Assembly: GCF_030818015.1 (NCBI RefSeq) | Contig: NZ_JAUSZX010000001.1 | Span: forward strand, 496,001 to 560,000 | DNA: 64,000 bases | Source: Arthrobacter globiformis | Lineage (GTDB): Bacteria > Actinomycetota > Actinomycetes > Actinomycetales > Micrococcaceae | Reading direction: 5' to 3' | Shown: positions 34,815-42,393 of the stretch, piece after piece | Layout: each line of letters begins with the position of its first letter | Position numbering within the stretch: the first letter of the stretch is position 1 | The notes under the pieces: generated by a model | Told to the model about the DNA's origin: nothing | Seen by the model: the letters and a program-made list of their open reading frames with translations, nothing else | The model's database searches: none | Position numbers and translations under genes: made by a program

Positions 34815-35869
34815 AAGCGGCGCCTGGCCGATTGAACGGGCCCCTCCTGGGTGCGATTTTTGTTGTGGGCGCGTCGGCGCTTTGGGGCACTACCGGAACC
34901 GTCGCCACATTCGCGCCGTCGGTGAGTCCGCTGGCTATCGGTGCCGTGGCAATGGGCGTGGGCGGATTGCTGCAAGCCCTGTACGCGGTGCAGCCGATTG
35001 CTGGCCACTGGGGTAGCCTCCGCGGCCGGTGGCTGCTTGTCTCCCTGGGTGCTGTAGCGGTCGCCGTGTACCCTCTTGCCTTCTACAGCTCCATGCACCT
35101 TTCCGGCGTTGCGCTCGGAACGGTGGTCTCGATCGGCTCGGCCCCTCTGGCGTCGGCTGTCATCGAGCGGCTGGCGGAGCGGAAAGTGCTGACCCGCCGC
35201 TGGATGCTCGGCGCGCTGATCGGGGTGGCGGGCGCCGGACTCCTGAGTTTCGCCGGTGACAGTGCGGAACGCCCGGGCGCCCTTGCCGAACCCTGGGCCG
35301 TGCCGGGGGGAATCGTTCTGGGGCTCGTGGCAGGTGTCACCTACGCGCTGTACTCGTGGGCTGCCCACCGCCTGATCAGCGGGGGAGTGTCATCCCGGGC
35401 CGCCATGGGTGCAGTATTCGGGCTCGGCGGAGTGCTCCTGATGCCGGTGCTCGCCGCGACCGGCCGGCCGCTCCTTGAGTCCTGGGGCAATTTCACGGTG
35501 GGCGCCTACATGGCGCTTGTCCCGATGTTCGCAGGCTACGTCTTGTTCGGTTGGGGATTGGCGCGCGTCCGCGCAAGCACAGCTACGGGTCTTTCCCTCA
35601 TGGAAACCGTTGTCGCCGCCGTGTTGGCAGTTGTGGTGGTGGGGGAGCGGCTGCCCGTGCTGGGCTGGGTCGGTGTCGTCATGGTGCTGGCGAGCCTGTT
35701 CGTCCTGACTCCCGGCCAGCCCGCCCTGCCGCAGCCCGGGGCCTTTCTGCGTGATATCCATGATTCCGATGGCAGCGGTGCCAAGGCTTTCGAAAGCCTC
35801 AAAGAACAGCAGGGCCGGCGGAGAAACCGCCGGCCCTGCCCAAATGCACAACCACCACATCACCAGTGA
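34811..35869 (+). CDS. DMT superfamily (EamA) transporter
   Basis: 352 residues from ATG 34811, overlapping the TetR stop. Ten membrane segments in two EamA halves are expected, for example GPLLGAIFVVGASALWGTTGTVATF, MHLSGVALGTVVSIGSAPLASAVIERL, GGIVLGLVAGVTYALYSWA and LSLMETVVAAVLAVVVVGERLPVLGWVGVVMVL. These proteins export amino acids, purines or drugs. The last 45 residues after the final membrane segment are not family-like: they translate through a 16-base palindrome and a 12-bp stem hairpin (35784-35838). The reading frame simply continues over the terminator region. Control by the linked TetR is likely. Confidence 0.88.
   Translation: MKAAPGRLNGPLLGAIFVVGASALWGTTGTVATFAPSVSPLAIGAVAMGVGGLLQALYAVQPIAGHWGSLRGRWLLVSLGAVAVAVYPLAFYSSMHLSGVALGTVVSIGSAPLASAVIERLAERKVLTRRWMLGALIGVAGAGLLSFAGDSAERPGALAEPWAVPGGIVLGLVAGVTYALYSWAAHRLISGGVSSRAAMGAVFGLGGVLLMPVLAATGRPLLESWGNFTVGAYMALVPMFAGYVLFGWGLARVRASTATGLSLMETVVAAVLAVVVVGERLPVLGWVGVVMVLASLFVLTPGQPALPQPGAFLRDIHDSDGSGAKAFESLKEQQGRRRNRRPCPNAQPPHHQ
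35810..35838 (+). terminator. Hairpin terminator overlapping the EamA gene end
   Basis: A perfect 12-bp stem (35810-35821 with 35827-35838) and AGAAA loop is followed by a GC-poor CAAATGCACAA segment. It is within the last codons of the transporter gene and between convergent genes, so it may terminate both directions. Confidence 0.6.
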
Positions 35870-35921
35870 TTCGCAGTCACCCACGCGCCCAGCGCGCGGG
35901 GGTCTCGGGATCCATGAAGGA

Positions 35922-37376
35922 CTAGGAACGCAGGAAGAATGTGGCAGCCGGCCGCTCGTCCTTGCCCACCTTTGCCAGCGCCAGGGCACCCTGCCGGAGG
36001 ACAAGGTAGGAGCCCGGGACGTCCACCGACTCGAAGGAGGCGCCGGCAGCATCCGACAGGCCGCCCCGCTTCAGGAAGGCCGACGACGACCCCTCCGTAG
36101 TCGCTATGCTCACCGCTGATCCCTGTACCCGGAGGTAGCGGCCCTTGGCCAGGACCGGCTCGATGACCACCGAGTTCTTCTTGGCGTAGCCCGGCGCGAT
36201 GCGGAACTGGGATGCCGCCAGTGCGGGGGAGGGGGCAGCGGTGACGGTGGCGCCGTCGTGCGCCAGGAACGTGCCAGGGCCCGAGGCGGGTTCCAGGCGC
36301 ACCGGCAGTTCGCCGTCGCCCACCGGTACGCCGAAATTCGGTGTGCCGTCCGCGTTCCAGTACAGCCGCTGCACCCGGGCGTGCCGGTTGGGATCGTACA
36401 GCGGGTCGCCGACGATAGTGCGGTAGGACCGGGCGTGGTACACCAGCACGTCGTTGCCGGCCTCGTCCACGGTGAAGGAGTTGTGTCCCGGTCCGTACTG
36501 CTTGGAGCCCTCGGTGGTCACAAAGACGGGAACGGGTGTCTTGTTCCATGATGCAGCGTTGAGCAGGTCGGCAGTGGCGTCAGCCGTCAGCAGGCCCACG
36601 CAGTAGTTGGCGTCCGTGGCGCTGGCGGAGAAGGTCACGAAGATGCGGCCGTTCCGCTTGATCACCGCTGGGCCTTCGTTCACCTTGTAGCCCCGGGTCT
36701 CCCAGTCCAGCGTGGGAACGGCAATGCGGACCGGGGTGCTGGAGAGCGTTGACGGTGACGACATGGACGCGATGTACAGGCTGGAGTTCACACCAGTGTC
36801 GCTCTGAGCCCACAGCAGGTAGCGCGTGCCCCCGTGCTCGAACGTGGTGGCATCCAGGGAGAAGGTGTCAGCATGCGTGTACACGCGGACCGGCGGTCCC
36901 CACACGGCGGTGGCCGGATCGGCGTCGTCAGTGGAAATCACGTAGATCCGCACCCGGAAGACATCGCTGCTGTCGCCGGCGGCGAAGTAGATGTGCCATT
37001 GGCCGTCGAAGTGGTGCAGTTCGGGAGCCCAGATGTGGCCGCCCATCGTTCCGGAGGCGGGCCGTGTCCAGACCACCGCTTCCGCAGCGCTGCCGAGCCC
37101 CGCGATAGTGGGGGAGGAACGGACGATGATGCGGTTGTACTCGGGCACGGAACCGGTGAAGTAGTACTTGCCGTCCGTGTGCTTCATGAGCCACGGGTCC
37201 GCCCGCTGCGGAACCACCGGGTTGATCAGTGGAGTCGAATCGGCGGCTGCGGAAGCGGCGGGTGCCGCCACCAGGGCCCCGCCTCCCGCACCCGCGACGG
37301 CGAAGGCTGCGGCTGCTGCGGTTCCGGTGCCAAGGAAGGACCGGCGGGAGAACTGGCGGTTGACGGAATCATTCAT
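35922..37376 (-). CDS. Secreted GH43 arabinofuranosidase with CBM42 (AbfB), exo-1,5-arabinanase type
   Basis: 484 residues from ATG 37376, GAAAGGA upstream. A Tat signal (FSRRSFLGTGTAAAAAF) leads the export. The GH43 five-blade propeller follows, with catalytic Asp D60 in QRADPWLM, Asp D175 in SLDATTF and Glu E234 in VNEGPAV. The C-terminal about 130 residues (VRLEPASGPGTFLAHDG ... FESVDVPGSYLVLRQGALALAK) form an AbfB/CBM42 module that binds arabinofuranose side chains. GH43 plus CBM42 is the layout of Streptomyces exo-1,5-alpha-L-arabinofuranosidases (GH43_26). It sits 52 bases downstream of yjfF, so it is made together with the furanose importer. Confidence 0.88.
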   Translation of the reverse strand: MNDSVNRQFSRRSFLGTGTAAAAAFAVAGAGGGALVAAPAASAAADSTPLINPVVPQRADPWLMKHTDGKYYFTGSVPEYNRIIVRSSPTIAGLGSAAEAVVWTRPASGTMGGHIWAPELHHFDGQWHIYFAAGDSSDVFRVRIYVISTDDADPATAVWGPPVRVYTHADTFSLDATTFEHGGTRYLLWAQSDTGVNSSLYIASMSSPSTLSSTPVRIAVPTLDWETRGYKVNEGPAVIKRNGRIFVTFSASATDANYCVGLLTADATADLLNAASWNKTPVPVFVTTEGSKQYGPGHNSFTVDEAGNDVLVYHARSYRTIVGDPLYDPNRHARVQRLYWNADGTPNFGVPVGDGELPVRLEPASGPGTFLAHDGATVTAAPSPALAASQFRIAPGYAKKNSVVIEPVLAKGRYLRVQGSAVSIATTEGSSSAFLKRGGLSDAAGASFESVDVPGSYLVLRQGALALAKVGKDERPAATFFLRS

Positions 37377-37428
37377 GCTGAAAAGTCCTTTCGACGTGCG
37401 GGAATTGACGTGCGGGATAGGTAAAGAG

Positions 37429-38445
37429 TCAGCCGGCTTTCCGGGCGAAGAGCCGCTGCAGCAGGATGAAGACGAGGAGCAGGCCGCCGATGACGATCTT
37501 GGTCCACCAGGAGCTGAGGGTGCCGTCGTAGGCGATGAAGGTCTGGACAATCCCCAGCACCAGTACGCCGACGACGGAGCCCAGGACATAGCCGGTGCCG
37601 CCGGTCAGCAGGGTGCCGCCGATGACCACCGCCGCGATGGCGTCGAGCTCCATGCCCTGCGCCGCCAGGCTGTAGCCGGAGAGGCTATAGAAGGAGAACA
37701 GGATGCCGGCGACGGCCGAGCAGAGGCCGCTGAGTGCGTAGACAAGGATCTTGGTGCTCTTCACCGGCAGGCCCATCAGCATGGCGGAGTGTTCGCTGCC
37801 GCCGATGGCGTAGACGGTCCGGCCGAAGCGGGTGTGGTGCAGGACGAAGAAGGCTATGGCCACGATTCCAAGGGCCAGGAGGACGCCCGGCGAGACGAAG
37901 AGGTCGCCCGGGAGCGGGATCTGGGCCTGCGCCATGCCGGTAAAGAACCCCTCGGTGACCGGGATCGAGTCAAGGCTGATGACGTAGCAGAGGCCGCGGG
38001 CCAGGAACATGCCGGCCAGGGTCACGATGAACGGCTGGATGTCGAAGTACTGGATGATCAGACCCATCAGGAGTCCCAGGCCGCCGCCGATCAGGAGCAC
38101 GAGGACGATGACGGCGCCTGCGTTCCAGCCCTGCTGCAGCAGCGTGGCGCTCACCATCATGGACAGTGCGACGACGGCCCCGACGGAGAGGTCGATGCCC
38201 CCGGTGAGGATCACGAAGGTCATGCCGACGGCGAGCACGATGAGGAAGGTGTTGTCGATGAAGAGGTTGAGGAAGACCTGGCCGGAGAGGAAACTCGGGT
38301 ACATCCCCGCCCCCACGGCGAACATGGCGATGAACAGCCCCACCGTGGCCAGCGTCGGCGCGTAGCGGGCACCGCCGCGCAGGCGGCTGCGCGCCGGCGA
38401 CGGCTTCTTGACGGTCAGGGGCGTAAGCGTGGACAGCGGGGACAT
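37429..38445 (-). CDS. yjfF: Furanose-type ABC transporter permease (YjfF)
   Basis: 338 residues from ATG 38445, whose A is the last base of the YtfT stop (TAATG). BPD_transp_2 permease with GMTFVILTGGIDLSVGAVVAL, DIQPFIVTLAGMFLARGLCYVI, FGRTVYAIGGSEHSAMLMGLPV and VIGGTLLTGGTGYVLGSVVGVLVLGIVQT. Around nine membrane segments are seen. With YtfT it forms the heteromeric channel of a YtfQRT-YjfF system, which in E. coli takes galactofuranose and in other proteobacteria arabinofuranose. The secreted arabinofuranosidase gene follows in the same operon. Confidence 0.88.
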   Translation of the reverse strand: MSPLSTLTPLTVKKPSPARSRLRGGARYAPTLATVGLFIAMFAVGAGMYPSFLSGQVFLNLFIDNTFLIVLAVGMTFVILTGGIDLSVGAVVALSMMVSATLLQQGWNAGAVIVLVLLIGGGLGLLMGLIIQYFDIQPFIVTLAGMFLARGLCYVISLDSIPVTEGFFTGMAQAQIPLPGDLFVSPGVLLALGIVAIAFFVLHHTRFGRTVYAIGGSEHSAMLMGLPVKSTKILVYALSGLCSAVAGILFSFYSLSGYSLAAQGMELDAIAAVVIGGTLLTGGTGYVLGSVVGVLVLGIVQTFIAYDGTLSSWWTKIVIGGLLLVFILLQRLFARKAG

Positions 38446-39476
38446 TAGATGGCGACCTTTTCCTTTGCGGCGGGCTTGGGTGCTGCCTTGAGGCTGCTGA
38501 GCAGGGTCCGTGCCTTGGGCGCCTGCAGGAGGCAAACGGTGATGACCACCAGCGCCTTGAACACAAGGGTCACCTCCGGCGGGATCCCGAGGGTGTAGAC
38601 CGTGGTGGTCAGTGTCTGGATGATGAAGGCCCCGACGACGGTTCCCACCAGGGTGTACCGCCCGCCGGCCAGTGAGGTGCCGCCGATAACCACCGCCAGT
38701 ATGGCGTCCATTTCGATGTAGAGCCCGGCATTGTTGGCGTCGGCCGCCGTGACGTTGGAGCTGATCATCAGGCCGGCAACCGCGGCGCAGACGGCGCTGA
38801 AGACGTAGACGATCCAGATGATGTTCCGCGACCGGAGCCCGGCGAGGCGGCTGGCGACCGGGTTGATGCCCACCGCCTCGATCAGGGTCCCCAGCGCGGT
38901 GCGGCGGGTGAGCACGGCGGCCAGGACGAACACGGCGGCGGTAATGAGGATGGAGATCGGCAAGGTGAACAGGTATCCCGCGCCGATGGATTTGTAGTGG
39001 TCATTGGACACCGAGATGATCTGGCCGCCGGTGATGAGCTGGGCGATGCCGCGGCCGGCCGTCATGAGAACCAGCGTGGCGATAATCGGCTGCACGCCGA
39101 TGGTGGACACCAGGAAACCGTTCCAGACACCCAGGGCAAGGGCGGCGACGACGGCGATAACGACTGCCGTCGCGGCCGTCACCGGGGATCCGGGGTCAGG
39201 GGAGGCGGCGATGTAAGCACACGAGGCGGCCCCTGCGATCGCCACCACAGCGCCGACCGACAGGTCAATGCCGCGGGTGGCGATGACGAGGGTCATGCCG
39301 AGCGCAATGAGGATCGTGGGGGCGCCGTTGCGCATGATGTCGACGAGGCTGCCGTAGAGGTGGCCGTCCTGCATCCGCAGGCCCAGGAAGTCGGGCCGGA
39401 AAATCTGGTTGAGCAGCAGCAGCGCTGCCAGGGCGATCACCGGCCACGCGAGGCGGTGTTTCAGAAGGGATTTCAC
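38445..39476 (-). CDS. ytfT: Furanose-type ABC transporter permease (YtfT)
   Basis: 343 residues; overlaps the ATPase stop by four bases. A BPD_transp_2 permease with APTILIALGMTLVIATRGIDLSVGAVVAIAGA, IGVQPIIATLVLMTAGRGIAQLITGGQII, GINPVASRLAGLRSRNI and VVIGGTSLAGGRYTLVGTVVGAFIIQTLTTTVYTLG. About eight to ten membrane segments. The order ytfQ-ytfR-ytfT-yjfF equals that of E. coli, so the assignment to YtfT rather than YjfF follows gene order. A lysine/alanine-rich short cytoplasmic tail ends the protein. Confidence 0.88.
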   Translation of the reverse strand: MKSLLKHRLAWPVIALAALLLLNQIFRPDFLGLRMQDGHLYGSLVDIMRNGAPTILIALGMTLVIATRGIDLSVGAVVAIAGAASCAYIAASPDPGSPVTAATAVVIAVVAALALGVWNGFLVSTIGVQPIIATLVLMTAGRGIAQLITGGQIISVSNDHYKSIGAGYLFTLPISILITAAVFVLAAVLTRRTALGTLIEAVGINPVASRLAGLRSRNIIWIVYVFSAVCAAVAGLMISSNVTAADANNAGLYIEMDAILAVVIGGTSLAGGRYTLVGTVVGAFIIQTLTTTVYTLGIPPEVTLVFKALVVITVCLLQAPKARTLLSSLKAAPKPAAKEKVAI

Positions 39477-40999
39477 TGGGCGCCTCCGGCGATGACCGTC
39501 ATGACGTCTTCCACGGAGACGCCGTCGTTATTAATTTCGGCGACCATCGCCCTGTCCTTGATGACGGCGACGCGGTCGCTCACGCGCAGGACTTCCTCGA
39601 GCTCGGAGGAAATGAAGAGGATGGACATGCCGTCGGCCGCGAGCTGGCTGACGAGTTTCTGGATCTGGGTCTTGGCTCCGATGTCGATGCCGCGGGTGGG
39701 CTCGTCGAGGATCAGCAGTTCGGGATGCGTGACCAGCCAGCGGGCGAGGAGCACCTTTTGCTGGTTGCCGCCGCTGAGGTTCCGGATGAGTGCGTCAGGG
39801 TTGGCCGGGCGGATGTCGAGGGTCTTGATGTATTCGGCCACCAGCTCGTCCTGGACCTTGCGGGGAATCCGGCGGGCCCAGCCCTTGCTGGCCTGCATGG
39901 CCAGCACCAGGTTGTCGCGGACGGTGAGGTCGCCGATGAGGCCTTCCTCCTTGCGGTCCTCCGAGCAGAATCCGATGCGCTTGTCGATGGCGGTGCGCGG
40001 GGAGCGGATTTTCTGCCCCGCACCCTTGATTTTGATGGAGCCTTCGTCGGCCTTGTCGGCGCCGAAGAAGAGCCGGGCAATTTCAGTCCGGCCGGCCCCG
40101 AGCAGGCCCGCCAGGCCCACGACCTCGCCCGGATGGATGGCCAGGTCCACGTTGGAAACCGACCCCTTCCGGCCGAGGCCGCGGGCTTCGATGAAGGGGG
40201 TGTCGCCGGTGCCGGCGGCGGCGCGGGTACGGGCGGGGGCCTGGTCCAGTTCGGCGAGGGCCTCCATGTCCTTGCCGATCATCTTGGAGATGAGGCTCAT
40301 CCGGGAGAGGTCCCGGGTCAGGTACTCGCCCACGAGCTTGCCGTTGCGCAGGACCGTCATGCGGTCGGAAATCGCGTAGACCTGTTCCAGGAAGTGGGAG
40401 ACGAAAAGGATGGCGACGCCCCGGTCGCGGAGGTCCCTGATGACCCGGAAGAGCTGGCTGACTTCATCGGCGTCCAGGCTCGACGTCGGTTCATCCAGGA
40501 TCAGGACCTTGGCGTTGATCTCCACGGAGCGGGCGATGGCGATCAGCTGCTGGACCGCGATGGAATGCGTGGACAGCAGCGAGCCGGGATCGATGTGGTC
40601 CAGCTGCAGTTCTGCCAGCACCTCCCTCGTCCGCGTCCGCACGCCCTTCCAGTCGATGGAGCCGCGGCGGCGCGGCTCGCGGCCCAGCAGGACGTTTTCC
40701 TCAACGGTGAGGTTGGGGCAGAGGTTGACTTCCTGGTAGACCGTGCTGATGCCGGCCGCCTGGGACTCCCCGGGGGACGAGAACCGCTTCGGTTCGCCGA
40801 GCACCGTGATGGTGCCGGAGTCGATGGTGTACACGCCGGTCAGGGCCTTGATCAGCGTTGACTTTCCGGCACCGTTCTCACCCATCAGGGCGTGGACCTC
40901 ACCCTGGAAAAGGCGGAAGTCGACGCCGTCGAGCGCCTTAACCCCTGGGAATCCAATAGCTATGCCGGTCATCTCGACGACCGGAACGATTTCGTTCAT
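39473..40999 (-). CDS. ytfR: Furanose-type ABC transporter ATPase (YtfR)
   Basis: 508 residues from ATG 40999, with AGGAAAG and GAGG upstream. Two cassettes are seen. The first has [52 protein letters not shown]. The second has [56 protein letters not shown]. It lacks a complete second Walker A, as usual for the sugar-importer class (AraG, YtfR). It overlaps the YtfT gene and follows the binding protein by 79 bases. It energises uptake through YtfT/YjfF. Confidence 0.93.
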   Translation of the reverse strand: MNEIVPVVEMTGIAIGFPGVKALDGVDFRLFQGEVHALMGENGAGKSTLIKALTGVYTIDSGTITVLGEPKRFSSPGESQAAGISTVYQEVNLCPNLTVEENVLLGREPRRRGSIDWKGVRTRTREVLAELQLDHIDPGSLLSTHSIAVQQLIAIARSVEINAKVLILDEPTSSLDADEVSQLFRVIRDLRDRGVAILFVSHFLEQVYAISDRMTVLRNGKLVGEYLTRDLSRMSLISKMIGKDMEALAELDQAPARTRAAAGTGDTPFIEARGLGRKGSVSNVDLAIHPGEVVGLAGLLGAGRTEIARLFFGADKADEGSIKIKGAGQKIRSPRTAIDKRIGFCSEDRKEEGLIGDLTVRDNLVLAMQASKGWARRIPRKVQDELVAEYIKTLDIRPANPDALIRNLSGGNQQKVLLARWLVTHPELLILDEPTRGIDIGAKTQIQKLVSQLAADGMSILFISSELEEVLRVSDRVAVIKDRAMVAEINNDGVSVEDVMTVIAGGAQ

Positions 41000-41078
41000 C
41001 CTCGTGTCTTTCCTGTGATTGGTGTGCCGTGCGGCGGCGGTCATCCGCCGCCGCACGGACGTTCAGGGGCGCCGCGCC

Positions 41079-42062
41079 TCAGTACGGGCGGCTGGCGAGA
41101 ACCTGCTTGGCCTGCTCCTGCGTGAAGGTCGTCTCCTCGGTGACGACGCGTTCGGGCACGCTCTCGCCGGCAATGACCTTCTTCGCGAGATCCATGAGCT
41201 GGTCACCGAGCATGGGGCTGCACTCGACGATGTAGTTGATCTTGCCGTTGCTCAGCGCGGTCATGCCGTCCTTTACGGCGTCGATGGTGATGATCTTGAT
41301 GTCCTTGCCGGGAACCTTGCCGGCGGCTTCGATCGCCTCGATGGCGCCGAGGCCCTCGTCGTCATTGTGGGCGAACACGACGTCGATGTCGGCGTTGTTC
41401 TTGAGGAAGGCCTCCATGACCTGCTTGCCGCCGCTGCGGGTGAAGTCGCCGCTCTGCGAAGCGACAATCTTCAGCTTCGGGTCAGCCTTGATGGCTTCCG
41501 CGAAGCCTTCCTTCCGGTCATTCGCGGGTGCGGATCCGGTGGTGCCCTGGATTTCGACGATGTTGACGGTGTCCGTTGCTGACTTGGAATCCTTGACCAG
41601 CCAGTCGCCGGCTTTCTTGCCTTCCTCAACGAAGTCAGAGCCGAGGAAGGTCTTGTAGAGCGTCTTGTCCGAGGAGTCCACCGCGCGGTCCGTCAGGATG
41701 ACCGGAATCTTGGCGTTCTTGGCTTCCTTCAGCACAGTGTCCCAGCCGGACTCCACCACAGGGGAGAACGCGATGACATCGACCTTCTGCTGGATGTAGG
41801 AGCGGATGGCCTTGATCTGGTTCTCCTGCTTCTGCTGGGCGTCGGAGAACTTCAGGTCGACGCCGGCCTTCTTGGCGGAGTCCTGGACCGACTTGGTGTT
41901 GGCGGTGCGCCAGCCGCTTTCGGCGCCCACCTGGGCGAAGCCCATGGTGATTTTGTCTCCGCCGGAGCTGCCGCCAGCGCTGCCGGCGCCAGCGGTTCCA
42001 CCGCAGGCAGTGAGGGTAAGCATTGATGCGGCGGCCACCGCAAGCAGGGATTTCTTAAACAC
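41079..42062 (-). CDS. ytfQ: Furanose-type ABC transporter binding lipoprotein (YtfQ)
   Basis: 327 residues from GTG 42062, with GGGAGG upstream. Signal MFKKSLLAVAAASMLTLTACGG ends in a lipobox (LTAC). Mature part: ITMGFAQVGAESGWRTANTKSVQDSAKKAGVDLKFSDAQQKQENQIKAIRSYIQQKVDVIAFSPVVESGWDTVLKEAKNAKIPVILTDR read through in segments. AESGWRTANT and the VIAFSPVVESGWDTVL block are hallmarks of YtfQ-type furanose-binding proteins. The binding of L-arabinofuranose is inferred from the surrounding arabinofuranosidases. First gene of a five-gene operon controlled by the operator at 42152. Confidence 0.92.
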   Translation of the reverse strand: MFKKSLLAVAAASMLTLTACGGTAGAGSAGGSSGGDKITMGFAQVGAESGWRTANTKSVQDSAKKAGVDLKFSDAQQKQENQIKAIRSYIQQKVDVIAFSPVVESGWDTVLKEAKNAKIPVILTDRAVDSSDKTLYKTFLGSDFVEEGKKAGDWLVKDSKSATDTVNIVEIQGTTGSAPANDRKEGFAEAIKADPKLKIVASQSGDFTRSGGKQVMEAFLKNNADIDVVFAHNDDEGLGAIEAIEAAGKVPGKDIKIITIDAVKDGMTALSNGKINYIVECSPMLGDQLMDLAKKVIAGESVPERVVTEETTFTQEQAKQVLASRPY

Positions 42063-42150
42063 AACATCCTCCCGGAAGCGTTAGTTACATGCAGGCGGGA
42101 GACTTCATACACCGCCGTTGCTGCAAGTGAGCTGATGCGCTCTGCGAATC

Positions 42151-42179
42151 ATTGTGAACGCTAACAATTGGCCCGTCAA
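42151..42179 (-). promoter_or_regulatory. Promoter and LacI operator of the ytfQ operon
   Basis: On the minus strand TTGACG (42179-42174) and CACAAT (42156-42151) are separated by 17 bases. The operator TTGTGAACGCTAACAA (42152-42167, plus strand) covers the -10 and spacer. The arrangement is the same as at araB, even to the hexamers. The 331-base gap 42063-42393 contains this, the divergent operator at 42286, and no gene. Confidence 0.78.
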
Positions 42180-42285
42180 GTAGCCTCGGTCACAATTTCG
42201 TGGGAGCCGTGCAAGGTCTGTCGATTTTTGAGAATGCCCTTTACAAGAGCGAGAAGATGTCGAATACTCGACTCCGGTCGGCACT

Positions 42286-42301
42286 TTGTTAGCGTTCACA
42301 T
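42286..42301 (+). promoter_or_regulatory. LacI operator upstream of the GH51-GH127-GH43 genes
   Basis: TTGTTAGCGTTCACAT matches the other three operators closely. It lies 93 bases before the GH51 start and in divergent orientation to the ytfQ promoter, so one regulator can control import and the secreted enzymes together. A clear -35 for this direction is not obvious. Confidence 0.72.
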
Positions 42302-42393
42302 CAGGCTGTTTTCCAAGCAGCTGTTGTTCTGCGACGCAGCCTGTTCAAACCGGTCGCCGGCGAACCGTTCAATGGAGAAAGGCCATCCCTTCC

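Noticed and set aside
37168..38448. 426-codon plus-strand frame over the yjfF gene
   Set aside because: Asp/Glu/Gly-rich low-complexity translation opposite a membrane protein, typical of an antisense artefact.
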